Numbered from the stretch's first letter, positions 1 to 8,324 are shown. The stretch: 64,000 bases of DNA from Candidatus Leptofilum gracile (GCA_016713825.1 JADJOJ010000007.1:868001-932000); one strand, 5' to 3'. Notes: generated from the letters alone by a model not told the origin. A program made the numbers and translations.

Positions 1-795
1 CTGCGGCCCACCACCAATGTTGTACACCTCGCCCGGCCTGGTTTCAATTTGGGCCAAGCCCAGCTCGTAGGCGCGAATTAAATCTTGCACGTGCAGCAAA
101 TCGCGCACTTGCTTGCCATCACCGTAAATGGTGATGGGGCGGTTTTTCACGGTGGCGATCACAAAATGGGCCACCCAACCCTGATCTTCCACGCCAAACT
201 GGCGCTGGCCGTAAATGCAAGATTGGCGGAACACCATCGTCTTCAGGCCGTAGATGCGCGCATAATCCAACATGTATTGGTCGCCGGTGCCTTTGGAACA
301 GCCGTAAGGGGAATGAAAATCGAGCGGATAGGTTTCGGGGATGCCGTGGGTGTATTCGGCGTAGCGGTAACGGCCGTTTGCCAACACCACCCTGGCACCC
401 GCCATTCCCCCATATACTTTATTGGTAGAGGCGTAAAGAACGGCCGCTTCTGGCACCCGATGCCGCACCGCCTCTAAAACATTAAACGTGCCCAGCGCAT
501 TAATCTCAAAATCCTCACGCGGATTTTGCACCGAAGTCGTCACCGCCACCTGGCTGGCCAAATGCAGCACCACATCCGCCCCGCCAATTGCCCCGGCCAA
601 CGCCTCATACACGCGAATATCCCCCTCTACAAAATGCAGCCGCTCGCCGTGCCGCGCCCGCAACCATTCCAAATTAGCCGGGCCACCCTTGCGCGACAAA
701 TTGTCAAAAACAACAACCTCGTGCCCTTGTTGTAAAAAGTAGTCAGCGCTGTTGCAGCCAATAAAACCAGCCCCACCCGTAATAAAAAATTTCAT
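1..795 (-). CDS. CDP-paratose 2-epimerase-like SDR nucleotide-sugar epimerase (3'-partial)
   Basis: The gene starts at 795 and runs off the left edge, leaving 265 codons. The N-terminus has the NAD-binding glycine motif GGAGFIG (residues 7-13). YGCSK near residue 176 is the YxxxK catalytic pair of extended short-chain dehydrogenases. The stretch VFRQSCIYG followed by QFGVEDQGWVAHF is, from family knowledge, characteristic of CDP-paratose 2-epimerase (TyvE) and close relatives rather than GalE. The role would be C2 epimerisation of a CDP- or other NDP-sugar for surface polysaccharide. No sugar-pathway neighbour is visible, so the exact substrate is inference. The C-terminal substrate-binding part lies outside the window. 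Confidence 0.8.
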   Translation of the reverse strand, partial: MKFFITGGAGFIGCNSADYFLQQGHEVVVFDNLSRKGGPANLEWLRARHGERLHFVEGDIRVYEALAGAIGGADVVLHLASQVAVTTSVQNPREDFEINALGTFNVLEAVRHRVPEAAVLYASTNKVYGGMAGARVVLANGRYRYAEYTHGIPETYPLDFHSPYGCSKGTGDQYMLDYARIYGLKTMVFRQSCIYGQRQFGVEDQGWVAHFVIATVKNRPITIYGDGKQVRDLLHVQDLIRAYELGLAQIETRPGEVYNIGGGPQ

Positions 796-900
796 ACTCA
801 ATTCCTACGCCTTGTGTAATGCCAAATCGGTTTGGCAACCCCTGTCGATCATTGCTTGTCTGTTGATGTTTTACTGCCAGGTTATACAAACAGCATCCGC

Positions 901-1431
901 CTAAGCCTCACCAACCAAGCGCTGAAACAGCCCTGCCTGCCGCTGTTCTAAATATTGCCGGTAACGAGCATCCAGCAGCGGCATGGTCATCAACAGAGCA
1001 TCTTCGCCTGTATCTCGGTAGTAACGAGAACGCGTCCCCACTTCCTCAAACTGATATTTGCGGTAAAGCGCTTGCGCCACCACATTGCTACGACGCACCT
1101 CTAATGTGACCATATTGGCAGGCAGTTTGTACGATTCAACCAGCAAATTAAGCAGCAGCAGTTCACCCAGGCCCTGCCCACGCCAGTTGGGATGGGTGGC
1201 AATGGTGCTTACATGAATTTCATCGGCAATGAGCCAAAAACCAGCAAAGCCAATGAGCGACTCCCTGGTCCCCAACACCTGATAATGGGCAATGTTGTTC
1301 TGGGCCAGCTCATGCTCAAACAGGCCGCTGCGGGTTGGCGTGGGAAAAGAAAGGCGATCGATCTCTTGCACAGTGGGAATATCGGGCAAGGTCATTGGCC
1401 GCAGCCAAAAGGGGTCCGGGGGGGTCAACAT
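901..1431 (-). CDS. rimI: Ribosomal protein S18 alanine N-acetyltransferase (RimI-like GNAT)
   Basis: This 176-residue GNAT acetyltransferase would acetylate the N-terminal alanine of ribosomal protein S18. The acetyl-CoA loop is visible as RGQGLGELLL near residue 84, preceded by the beta strand IHVSTIATHPNWR. It continues with TLEVRRSNVVAQALYRKYQFEEVG, the usual GNAT beta-bulge and C-terminal region. It is a little longer than typical RimI (about 150 residues). It lies 11 bases downstream of tsaB, and tsaE-tsaB-rimI is a common bacterial cluster, which supports RimI over a generic GNAT. No clear Shine-Dalgarno precedes the ATG at 1431. An internal ATG at codon 13 is an alternative start. Confidence 0.85.
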   Translation of the reverse strand: MLTPPDPFWLRPMTLPDIPTVQEIDRLSFPTPTRSGLFEHELAQNNIAHYQVLGTRESLIGFAGFWLIADEIHVSTIATHPNWRGQGLGELLLLNLLVESYKLPANMVTLEVRRSNVVAQALYRKYQFEEVGTRSRYYRDTGEDALLMTMPLLDARYRQYLEQRQAGLFQRLVGEA

Positions 1432-1442
1432 GGGGTGTAGAA

Positions 1443-2108
1443 TTAGTTACCAGCGGGATCACGTAAATAAATGGGGGCCAGGGTTTGGGCGTCGTCTACA
1501 TCGCCAGCGCGCAGGCGACGCCAGCCCAATTCTGCCAAAAAACCGGCCCGGCGAACGGCCGTTGCCGGGGGCATAATCTGGAAGGTACGGTCGGTGGCCT
1601 TGATCTGCTTGGCGGCCTGCGCCGTAATTTCGCCCGCAAAAGAAACGCGCCCTTCCAATTTAGGCAACAGCGACTCCCAACTCTCGATAACTGGCGTTTC
1701 GCTGGTTTGCCAGCCACGGCCGTTGGCCCATTCATACGGCGCAGTGCAGATGCGCGTCCGGCCCGCCTCGGCCACAATCCACAGCTGGCCAGGGAACGGC
1801 CCAAACGCCGCTGCCACAATATCCAGCGTAGAAATGCCCAGCAGCGGCGTCTGGTTGGCCAGGGCCAACCCTTTGGCCAGGGCCATGCCCACCCGCAGCC
1901 CGGTGTAAGAACCAGGGCCAATGGCTACGGCAATGCCATCCAAGTCGGCGGCGGTCACGTTGGCCCGCTGCATCATCACTTGCAAGTTGGGGGTTAGCTC
2001 AATGGTGTGGTTGTTCAAACAGCGCCAGCCCATCTCGGCCAGAACGGCCGTACCATCGTGCAAAGCCATCCCCAACCAACGCGTCGCTGTGTCAATTGCT
2101 AAAATCAT
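1443..2108 (-). CDS. tsaB: tRNA t6A37 threonylcarbamoyltransferase complex subunit TsaB
   Basis: TsaB is the scaffold subunit of the TsaBDE complex that places N6-threonylcarbamoyladenosine at position 37 of ANN-decoding tRNAs. The 221 residues begin MILAIDTATRWLGMAL, the ASKHA-fold N-terminus. They include IAVAIGPGSYTGLRVGMALAKGLA near residues 60-85, the signature helix used to contact TsaD. Length matches the family. It starts four bases after the tsaE stop codon, and GGAG in the end of tsaE can act as its ribosome-binding site, so the two are probably translated together. tsaD is not in the window. Confidence 0.93.
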   Translation of the reverse strand: MILAIDTATRWLGMALHDGTAVLAEMGWRCLNNHTIELTPNLQVMMQRANVTAADLDGIAVAIGPGSYTGLRVGMALAKGLALANQTPLLGISTLDIVAAAFGPFPGQLWIVAEAGRTRICTAPYEWANGRGWQTSETPVIESWESLLPKLEGRVSFAGEITAQAAKQIKATDRTFQIMPPATAVRRAGFLAELGWRRLRAGDVDDAQTLAPIYLRDPAGN

Positions 2109-2112
2109 CTAG

Positions 2113-2613
2113 TTAAACTCCAAACGCACTCTTCTTAAAATCTTCCAGCAGTTCCGCCGACCGATCACCCGCAGCCGAGATGCGCAGCTTCCGCCGCGTT
2201 TCGCTCACGTAGGCCAGGGCCACCCACAGGCGGTCCTCTGGCAGCAGCGCCTCGATCCGCTCCGGCCACTCCACCATCACTGCCCCAGTGCCAAACAAAA
2301 TATCATCCAGCCCGGCAGTCATCTGGTCCACTGCCCCTTCCAGCCGGTAACAGTCGATGTGGTAAAGGATACGGCCGTCTACCAACCGGGGATACTCATT
2401 CACCAATGTAAACGTCGGACTCGTCACCCGCAAACCAGTTCCCCAGCCACGACCAATGCCCCGCGCCAGGGCCGTTTTGCCCGCCCCCAAATCACCAGAC
2501 AGGCAAACCAAATCGTGCACCTGCAACAATTCACCCAGGCGCACCCCCAACCGCGTCGTTTGCTCCACGCTGCTGCTCACAAAATCAATTGTCCAGCGAT
2601 CCAAAATAGCCAT
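2113..2613 (-). CDS. tsaE: tRNA t6A37 biosynthesis ATPase TsaE
   Basis: TsaE is the small ATPase that drives turnover of the t6A synthase. The 166-residue product carries the Walker A loop GDLGAGKTALARG at about residues 40-52. It then has TSPTFTLVNEY, the conserved TsaE motif, and HIDCYRLEG, where the aspartate and arginine belong to the family signature. MVEWPERI near residue 113 is the Walker B-like segment. It is the first gene of the leftward tsaE-tsaB-rimI unit. The divergent phosphoesterase gene starts 113 bases away, so promoters for both should lie between 2614 and 2725. Confidence 0.93.
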   Translation of the reverse strand: MAILDRWTIDFVSSSVEQTTRLGVRLGELLQVHDLVCLSGDLGAGKTALARGIGRGWGTGLRVTSPTFTLVNEYPRLVDGRILYHIDCYRLEGAVDQMTAGLDDILFGTGAVMVEWPERIEALLPEDRLWVALAYVSETRRKLRISAAGDRSAELLEDFKKSAFGV

Positions 2614-2725
2614 TTAGTCACCCATTCATTAAATTCACGGCTGATTTATTATACCCTCTCCCCACGATCATGGTATCATAAACGATGCCTCATCTGAGGA
2701 AAAATTATAACCGAGCAAAACACCC

Positions 2726-3472
2726 ATGCGAATTCTGATCATCTCTGACATTCATGCTAACCTGACAGCCTTTAAGGCCGTGCTGGAAGACGCCAAAAAC
2801 AAATGGGACCTCATCTGGTTCCTGGGCGATCTGGTAGGCTACGGACCAGACCCCAACGAATGTGCCCAAGAACTGCAAAAACATAACCACATCGCCCTCT
2901 CCGGCAATCACGATCAGGCCGTTTTGGGCAATCTGGACATCAAATCATTTAACCGCGAAGCCAAATTCGCCATCACCTGGACGCGCGAAGCCATTAACGA
3001 AGAAACCCGCAGCTTTTTAGAAACACTGCCTTCCAAACAGATCGAAGGTCAGTTTACCCTGGCCCATGCCAGCCCCCGCCATCCCGTCTGGGAATACATT
3101 CTAGACCCCCTCACCGCCTCAGAAAACTTTAACTGGTTCGAGACCAATTTTTGCCTGGTAGGCCATACGCACGTGCCCGTGATGTTTGAAGAGCACCTCA
3201 ACGGCTTCCGCCGCGTGAACGTGCATCCCCCACGCTACACCCCAGGCCGCGAAGACCGCCTGCCACTCGGCCCCCTGCGGCTTATCATCAACCCCGGCAG
3301 CGTCGGCCAACCCCGCGACTCTGACCCACGTGCCGCCTACGCCCTGCTAGACACCGATGAAATGACCTGGACCTACCAACGGGTGCCCTACTCCATCCGC
3401 GAAGTGCAAGAGCGGATGGAAAAGTACGGCATGCCTAAACGATTGGTCAACCGGCTAGCCTACGGCGTCTAA
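2726..3472 (+). CDS. Calcineurin-type metallophosphoesterase (YfcE/MJ0936-like)
   Basis: This 248-residue cytoplasmic dimetal phosphoesterase shows every metal-ligand motif in order: DIHAN (residues 8-12), GDLVGYGPDP (about 35), GNHD (about 60) and GHTH (about 148). GSVGQPRD follows in the C-terminal half. This layout is typical of small predicted phosphodiesterases acting on nucleotides or cyclic phosphodiesters. The physiological substrate cannot be read from sequence. It stands alone on the plus strand and ends just before a strong intrinsic terminator, so it is probably monocistronic. Confidence 0.85.
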   Translation: MRILIISDIHANLTAFKAVLEDAKNKWDLIWFLGDLVGYGPDPNECAQELQKHNHIALSGNHDQAVLGNLDIKSFNREAKFAITWTREAINEETRSFLETLPSKQIEGQFTLAHASPRHPVWEYILDPLTASENFNWFETNFCLVGHTHVPVMFEEHLNGFRRVNVHPPRYTPGREDRLPLGPLRLIINPGSVGQPRDSDPRAAYALLDTDEMTWTYQRVPYSIREVQERMEKYGMPKRLVNRLAYGV

Positions 3473-3513
3473 ACGAACCTCCATCCTCTTTCAACCAGCC
3501 ACTTTTGATCTTC

Positions 3514-3540
3514 TCCCGTCTCAGCGGGAACTTTTTCTTT
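3514..3540 (+). terminator. Intrinsic terminator after the phosphoesterase
   Basis: The 5-bp arms TCCCG and CGGGA, spaced by six bases, are followed by ACTTTTTCTTT. The site lies 42 bases after the phosphoesterase stop and before the next rightward gene. Confidence 0.65.
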
Positions 3541-3598
3541 CCCCGTGTCGTTTGATGCATTAGAAGCTTATTTTTACTACTTTCAGGAGAGCACGATC

Positions 3599-4552
3599 AT
3601 GACCCGTAAAAAAACATTTATTCTGACAACCTTTTTCTTCTTGCTCATGCTGGTACTGGCCGCGTGTGGTGGCGGAGACAGCTTTGAAAGCGCCGTAATG
3701 GAAGAACCCGCCGCAGCGTTTGACACGGCCGATTTTGGCGATTTTGAAACGTCGGAAGAGATGATGGCTGAGGATGGCAATTTTGGCGTCACCGCCAACG
3801 CAGCCAGCGAAGGCAGCAGCCAGGTTTTTCAGGAACGCCTCATCATTCGCACAGCCAACATGAGCCTGCTGGTTACCGACACCGAAGCAGCGATGGCCAC
3901 CATTAGCCGCATGGCGGAAGAAAATGGCGGCTGGGTCGTGAACAGCTCACTCTTCCAGTACAACGAAGATGCCAAAACAGGCAATATCACCATTCGCGTG
4001 CCTTCCTCTGGCTTCAACAGCGCTCTGGAAGCACTGCGCGGCATGGCGGTTGAGGTGCGCAACGAGAGCACTACTGGCCAGGATGTAACGGAAGAATTTG
4101 TGGACTTGTCTGCCCGACTGGAAAATCTGGAAGCCACGGCCGAACGCGTGCGCGGCTTTCTGGATGAGACGGAAACTGTCGAAGAAGCGCTGGCCGTTAA
4201 CCAGGAACTGAGCCGCCTGGAAAGTGAAATTGAAGCGATGAAAGGTAGGCTGCAATTTTTGAGCCAATCTGCGTCCTTCTCCACCATTACTGTAGACCTG
4301 ACACCAGATGTGGTAGCCCAGCCAATCGACACGAGCTGGCGTCCGGCGATTGTGTTCCGCAATGCAATTGATTCGCTGGTGGACGCGCTGCAAGATGTGG
4401 CCGAGTTTGGCATCTGGTTTGTGGTGTACATGCTGCCGCTGCTGCTGATTGTGGGCGTACCGCTTTGGCTGATAGGCCGCTTTATTTGGCGGCGTGTGCG
4501 TCGGCGGCGCGGGAATGTGGCTGAAGTGGAAACGGCCGTTTCCAACGAATAA
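3599..4552 (+). CDS. DUF4349 domain lipoprotein with C-terminal membrane anchor
   Basis: The product has 317 residues. The start at 3599 is chosen because AGGAGAG lies upstream and MTRKKTF opens a signal peptide. The ORF could extend 18 codons upstream but has no ribosome site there. A lipobox (LVLAACGG) predicts lipidation at Cys 22. The body includes LIIRTANMSLLV and, further on, STTGQDVTEEFVDLSARLENLEA plus a coiled-coil segment (LSRLESEIEAMKGRLQFL). These are the hallmarks of DUF4349. A transmembrane helix (WFVVYMLPLLLIVGVPLWL) and a basic tail end the protein. It is thus tethered to the membrane at both ends with an extracytoplasmic coiled coil. Function is unknown. Confidence 0.82.
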   Translation: MTRKKTFILTTFFFLLMLVLAACGGGDSFESAVMEEPAAAFDTADFGDFETSEEMMAEDGNFGVTANAASEGSSQVFQERLIIRTANMSLLVTDTEAAMATISRMAEENGGWVVNSSLFQYNEDAKTGNITIRVPSSGFNSALEALRGMAVEVRNESTTGQDVTEEFVDLSARLENLEATAERVRGFLDETETVEEALAVNQELSRLESEIEAMKGRLQFLSQSASFSTITVDLTPDVVAQPIDTSWRPAIVFRNAIDSLVDALQDVAEFGIWFVVYMLPLLLIVGVPLWLIGRFIWRRVRRRRGNVAEVETAVSNE

Positions 4553-4557
4553 CCAAA

Positions 4558-4605
4558 CGTAATTGGGTAATTGGGTAATTAAGCAATTACCCAATTACCT
4601 TTTCC
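4558..4605. repeat. TAATTGGG tandem-inverted hairpin repeat
   Basis: Three GTAATTGG-type words are followed by a short AAGC loop and their reverse complement (AATTACCCAATTACC), giving a long AT-rich hairpin between two convergent genes. It supplies the last codons and the stop of the ABC ATPase on the minus strand. Close relatives lie at 5362, 10799 and 48229. Confidence 0.75.
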
Positions 4606-5339
4606 TCAATCGCCAGCCGCACCGCCCCCGCACATTCTTGAAACTGCTTAGAACCGATCATCTCAATGCGGCGCGGGCGCGGCAGCGCAATCTGAATCCG
4701 GGCCACAATCGTCGCCGGTTGCCCCCCCATCACCATCACCTCATCTGCCAGCAGCACCGCCTCTTGAATGCTGTGCGTGACCATAAACACCGTCACCGGC
4801 AGCGCCGCCCAAATGCGCAGCAGCTCCTGCCCCATCCGCTCCCGCGTTAACGCATCCAGCGCCCCAAACGGCTCGTCTAGCAGCAGCAGCGAGGGGCGGT
4901 GCACCAGCGCCCGCGCCAGCGCCACCCGCTGCGCCATGCCGCCAGAAAGCTGGGCCGGGTAGCTTTGGGCAAAGTCGTTGAGCCCCACCAGATCGAGCAT
5001 TTGGCGTACGGCCGTATCCGCCACCCCTTCTGCCACCCCCTGAATTTCCAGCGGCAGCCGCACATTTTCATACGCCGTGCGCCAGGGCATCAGATTGTCC
5101 TTTTGGAACATCAGGCCAATAGAGGGCGGTTGGTTGTTGGCGTACTGAATTTGACCGGAAGACGGCCGTAACAACCCCGCCAACAGCCGCACCAACGTCG
5201 ATTTGCCCACGCCCGATGGCCCCACCAGCGCCGTAAAACCGCCCGCAGGCAGCCCAAACGACAAATTGGCCAGCACTTTTTGCTGCTCGCCAAACAGATG
5301 GCTAACGTTTTGCGCGGTGAGAAATGGTTCTTGGTTCAT
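4587..5339 (-). CDS. ABC transporter ATP-binding protein of the riboflavin importer
   Basis: This cytoplasmic ATPase of the SsuB/TauB/ThiZ type (250 residues) would power the permease encoded two genes upstream. Walker A is GPSGVGKSTL near residue 39, the Q-loop is MFQKDNLMPW, the signature is LSGGMAQRVALARAL, Walker B is LLLLDEPFGALD, and the switch histidine is in MVTHSIQEA. It is the third gene of a leftward unit preceded by an FMN riboswitch, which suggests it works with RibX/RibY. Its last residues (KVIG) and stop codon are encoded by the hairpin repeat at 4558-4605. This hints that the repeat inserted at, or replaced, the original 3' end. Confidence 0.85.
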   Translation of the reverse strand: MNQEPFLTAQNVSHLFGEQQKVLANLSFGLPAGGFTALVGPSGVGKSTLVRLLAGLLRPSSGQIQYANNQPPSIGLMFQKDNLMPWRTAYENVRLPLEIQGVAEGVADTAVRQMLDLVGLNDFAQSYPAQLSGGMAQRVALARALVHRPSLLLLDEPFGALDALTRERMGQELLRIWAALPVTVFMVTHSIQEAVLLADEVMVMGGQPATIVARIQIALPRPRRIEMIGSKQFQECAGAVRLAIEEKVIG

Positions 5340-5361
5340 GCGATTTCAGGGAAATGAAATT

Positions 5362-5424
5362 GAGTGATTGGGTAACTGGGTAATTGGGTAACTGGGCAAT
5401 TACGCAATTACGCAATTACTTCTC
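5362..5424. repeat. TAATTGGG-family hairpin repeat between RibY and the ATPase gene
   Basis: Words GTAACTGG and GTAATTGG are followed by inverted AATTACGC words. The repeat supplies the TAA stop of the binding-protein gene (GAGAAGTAATTG read on the minus strand) and fills almost all of the 76-base gap to the next gene. Confidence 0.7.
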
Positions 5425-6390
5425 CACAAACTCATTGGTGAAAACGGCCGTTAACTCCCCCACCGGTTCATCTAGCAAACCCGCAGCCAGCAGCACCTGC
5501 TGGGTGGTTTCCCAGGAGGCCAGGTCGCTCAAGCCCAGCGTCTCGGCTTGCCACAGGGGCAGCGATGCTTCCAGGACGGGTTTACGGCCGTCTTCCAACC
5601 CATCTACATAATTTTGGCTGATGGCAAACGCCGCGTCCGGGTCGGCCAGCGTGTCTGCCAGGCCGCGCAGCACCGCGCCTACAAAGCGCGCTACCTGCTC
5701 TGGGTTTTCAGCAAGCATCGTCTCGTTGGTGATGATGCCATTGGCCACCAGATCGATGTAGTCGGCCACCGGAATGACGTTGATCGGCACGCCCCGCGCC
5801 GCCAACTGCACCGGCTCGTTGTTGGCGTAACCCACCACCGCTTCAGACTGATCGGCCAACAGCGATTCCACCTGGTTAAAGCCAATGTCGCTGGCATTCA
5901 CATCTTCTGGCTGCAAGCCGCTGGCAGAAAGCAGGCCGAGATAACCCACGTAGCTGGCCCCAAAAAAGCCGGGGAGTCCGACGGTACGGCCGTTCAACTC
6001 CCCCGGCGTCTCAATACCAGTTTCTGCTTTGCTCACCACCACAATGGGAAACTTCTGGAACCATTCCATCACATAAACCACCGGCACGCCCTGCGCCCGG
6101 GCCAGCAGCACCTGATCGCCGCTCACGATGGCAAACGGCCGTTCATTGGCCCCCACCAGCGCCACCCCTTCCGTTTCAAAAATATACTCAAAGGTCACGG
6201 CAAAGCCCGCCTCGGCAAAGTAACCCCGCTCCTGCGCCACATAAAACGGCGCAAACTGCGGATCGGCTATGTACCCCATCGGCAGCTGAATTTCCACCAG
6301 TTCCGCTTCGGCCGCCTCATCTGCCTGGCAGGCCCCCAACAGCAGCAACGCGCCAAACAACAAAATGAGTATGCAAATTTTTTTGCGCAT
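5416..6390 (-). CDS. ribY: Riboflavin ABC transporter substrate-binding lipoprotein (RibY/NMT1-like)
   Basis: The product has 324 residues and starts at 6390, where AAGGAAAATCTC precedes the ATG. An upstream in-frame ATG at 6459 lies inside a repeat and is rejected. It has a signal peptide with lipobox LLLLGACQAD. The domain is the periplasmic-binding fold of the NMT1/THI5 superfamily (PMGYIADPQFAPFYVAQERGYF, then GLPGFFGASYVGYLGLL). Such proteins bind thiamine precursors, nitrate, taurine or, in RibY of Chloroflexus, riboflavin. The FMN riboswitch upstream of the operon selects riboflavin as the likely ligand. This is inference from regulation, not from binding residues. Confidence 0.8.
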   Translation of the reverse strand: MRKKICILILLFGALLLLGACQADEAAEAELVEIQLPMGYIADPQFAPFYVAQERGYFAEAGFAVTFEYIFETEGVALVGANERPFAIVSGDQVLLARAQGVPVVYVMEWFQKFPIVVVSKAETGIETPGELNGRTVGLPGFFGASYVGYLGLLSASGLQPEDVNASDIGFNQVESLLADQSEAVVGYANNEPVQLAARGVPINVIPVADYIDLVANGIITNETMLAENPEQVARFVGAVLRGLADTLADPDAAFAISQNYVDGLEDGRKPVLEASLPLWQAETLGLSDLASWETTQQVLLAAGLLDEPVGELTAVFTNEFVEK

Positions 6391-6412
6391 GAGATTTTCC
6401 TTTTTGGTTTTA

Positions 6413-6463
6413 GGGGCTGGTGGCTGGTGGCTAGTACAAAACCAGCCACCAGCCAGCAACCCC
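6413..6463. repeat. GCTGGTGG tandem-inverted hairpin repeat
   Basis: GGGGCTGG and GGTGGCTGG words are followed by a short spacer and then CCAGCCACCAGCCAG and CCCC, an imperfect inverted copy. It fills the gap between the ribX stop and the ribY ribosome site. Its architecture matches the other repeats here although its word is different. Confidence 0.7.
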
Positions 6464-6466
6464 TAC

Positions 6467-7237
6467 TTACTGATTTTTCTGCCACCGCAGCAGCCGATTT
6501 TCGGCCAGCGTAACCAATCCATACAGAGCCAGCGCCATGCCCGCCAGGGTAAACAGCACCACAAACACCAAATCCGTTTTGAACTGGTAACGGGCAGTGA
6601 TGAGCAGATAGCCCAACCCCTCAGTTCTGGGCTGCACAAACTCCCCCACCAGCGCCCCGATGACGCTGAGCGTAGCCCCCAGCTTCAGCCCAGCCAGCAC
6701 AATGGGCAGGGCCGCGGGCCACTCCAACTTGCGGAAAATTTGCCAGCGGGTGGCGTGCAGCGACTGCATCAGCTCGTACAGCTCTTGCGGCACAGAGCGC
6801 AGCCCGGCAATGATGTTGATGAGCACCGGAAAAAAGACAACCAGCACCGCCACCAGCACCCGCGCCCAAAACGTAGAGCTAATCCAAATAGTCAGCAGCG
6901 GGGCGATGGCGATCACCGGAATCGCCTGCGAAGCGATGAGGTAGGGCGAAATGAGTCGCTCGGCCAGAGGGGATTTGGCCAGCAGGTAGCCCAGCGGCAA
7001 TGAAATGCCCGCGCCAATAAGCAAACCGGGTATCACTTCGCTGAGGGTGATGAGGCTGTGGCGGAGCAAACGGCCGTCTACCAACACCACGCCAAACTGC
7101 CGCACCACATCCAGCGGGCCAGGCAAAATAAAGGCGTCGTACGCGCCCACCAACACCACCAACTGCCAAACCAAAAGCAGCAGCCCAAACGAGAGGCTCA
7201 CGGTTACCCAGGCAGGCTGCCGTCGCAACCAGGTCAT
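6467..7237 (-). CDS. ribX: Riboflavin ABC transporter permease (RibX-like)
   Basis: The 256-residue product is an integral inner-membrane permease of the BPD_transp_1 family (SsuC/ThiX type). The start at 7237 follows GGAAGGAACTGT. The longer ORF would read through leader sequence. There are about six hydrophobic helices. The EAA loop that docks the ATPase is seen around residues 155-180 (ELMQSLHATRWQIFRKLEWPAALP). It is the first gene behind the FMN riboswitch and terminator, so its transcription should fall when FMN is plentiful. Together with ribY and the ATPase it would form a riboflavin importer. Confidence 0.82.
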   Translation of the reverse strand: MTWLRRQPAWVTVSLSFGLLLLVWQLVVLVGAYDAFILPGPLDVVRQFGVVLVDGRLLRHSLITLSEVIPGLLIGAGISLPLGYLLAKSPLAERLISPYLIASQAIPVIAIAPLLTIWISSTFWARVLVAVLVVFFPVLINIIAGLRSVPQELYELMQSLHATRWQIFRKLEWPAALPIVLAGLKLGATLSVIGALVGEFVQPRTEGLGYLLITARYQFKTDLVFVVLFTLAGMALALYGLVTLAENRLLRWQKNQ

Positions 7238-7395
7238 ACAGTTCCTTCCAATTTTTTCTTGTCGGGGCAAGGGGAAAATAAGCGCAAGGTGGCCCGGTTT
7301 GCCCCAAAGTGACAAACCTGTGCTGATGAAAACGGCCGTTTACCGAGCCAAGAAGGTGAACTTTAGACAAAAGTTCAACTCCTCTACCCATCATC

Positions 7396-7425
7396 CCACA
7401 AAAAAGCCCCACAAAAATGTGGGGC
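7396..7425 (-). terminator. Riboswitch-controlled intrinsic terminator
   Basis: On the minus strand the stem GCCCCACA / TGTGGGGC with an A/T-only loop is followed by a run of six T. It lies about 45 bases downstream of the FMN aptamer and about 160 bases upstream of ribX. This is the expected place for an expression platform acting by premature termination. Confidence 0.85.
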
Positions 7426-7468
7426 AAAATTGATGGCATAACAAACAAAAACGCACCGCGTTTCGTTT

Positions 7469-7688
7469 ACCTTCTCCCATCCAGACTATACTGTCGGCTC
7501 TGGAGTTTCACCAGATCAACCATTTTGGTAATCAGTGGTCAGTAATCGGTAATCAGTTTTTACTGATTACTGCATACTGTTTACTGATTACTGGTTCGCG
7601 GGCTTGGCCTGCGCAGGCCTTACCGCCGGTCGGGAATTGGCGCAAATTTTTGTGCTGCAATTTTGCACCGCACCCTGCCCCGAAGGTT
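7469..7688 (-). promoter_or_regulatory. FMN riboswitch (RFN element)
   Basis: Read on the minus strand, the conserved RFN blocks appear in order: ACCTTCGGGGCAGGGTG, CCCGACCGGCGGT, AGCCCGCGA, GATCTGGTGAAACTCC, AGAGCCGACAGT and AGTCTGGATGGGAGAAGGT. The outer P1 helix pairs ACCTTC with GAAGGT. Two helices are enlarged. The P2 loop is extended, and the normally short variable stem after AGCCCGCGA is about 80 bases. That stem is made of the GTAATCAGTAA / TTACTGATTAC words of the local hairpin-repeat family. The core looks intact, so it should bind FMN and control the downstream terminator and ribX-ribY-ATPase unit. Confidence 0.93.
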
Positions 7689-7859
7689 CAATATTTGGTT
7701 ATAGGTTTGATTATACAAAAGCCCCCGGGGGCGTCAATGCGAGTCGAAAGCGGCCAAAATGACAAAGATCACGGTTTTTCACAACACCTTTTACTAGACA
7801 AACCAGGGCAAAGTCTTCATGATTCAGGCGTGTGGTCTGGTAGACCAAAGGAGTAAAAC

Positions 7860-8324
7860 GTGAGTCAGTTTGAAACATTAGCCAAAGAATTTTTAGCCCA
7901 AAAGCGGATCGCCGTAGCGGGCGTGTCACGCAACCAAAATGAGACGGCCAACGCAATTTATCGCACGCTGCGCGACAAGGGGTATGAAGTTTTTGCCGTG
8001 AATCCCAATGCAGAAACGGTGGAAGGGGATACCTGTTACCCAAACATGCAAGCTATCCCAGGCGGCGTAGATGGCGCGATGCTGGTTACCAAGCCGGAAC
8101 ACAGTACCCTGGTGGCTCAGGATTGCGTGGCGGCGGGCGTGCCGCGCGTCTGGATGCACAACAACACCTTTGCCCAGTCGAGCGTGTCTGATGAAGGAAC
8201 GGCCGTTTGCCGACAAAATGGCATCACCGTCATCGACGGCGGCTGCCCCATGATGTTCTTCGATCCGTTCCACAAATGCATGAAATGGGTATTGGCTAAA
8301 ATGGGGAGATTGCCTGTGGGGTAA
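7860..8324 (+). CDS. CoA-binding domain protein (YccU-like)
   Basis: This 154-residue Rossmann-fold protein of the CoA_binding_2 family begins at a GTG preceded by AAAGGAG. The motif IAVAGVSRN (residues 18-26) is the nucleotide-binding turn. TANAIYRTLRDKGYEVFAVNPN and GVDGAMLVTKPEH follow, as in E. coli YccU. The C-terminal DGGCPMMF and FHKCMKWVL are typical of the family. These proteins bind coenzyme A, but their cellular role is not established. The gene stands alone between the divergent riboswitch region and a repeat-rich gap. Confidence 0.82.
   Translation: MSQFETLAKEFLAQKRIAVAGVSRNQNETANAIYRTLRDKGYEVFAVNPNAETVEGDTCYPNMQAIPGGVDGAMLVTKPEHSTLVAQDCVAAGVPRVWMHNNTFAQSSVSDEGTAVCRQNGITVIDGGCPMMFFDPFHKCMKWVLAKMGRLPVG

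Noticed and set aside
85..742. Plus-strand open frames over the left edge
   Set aside because: They are shadows of the minus-strand epimerase gene, which has clear NAD and YxxxK motifs.
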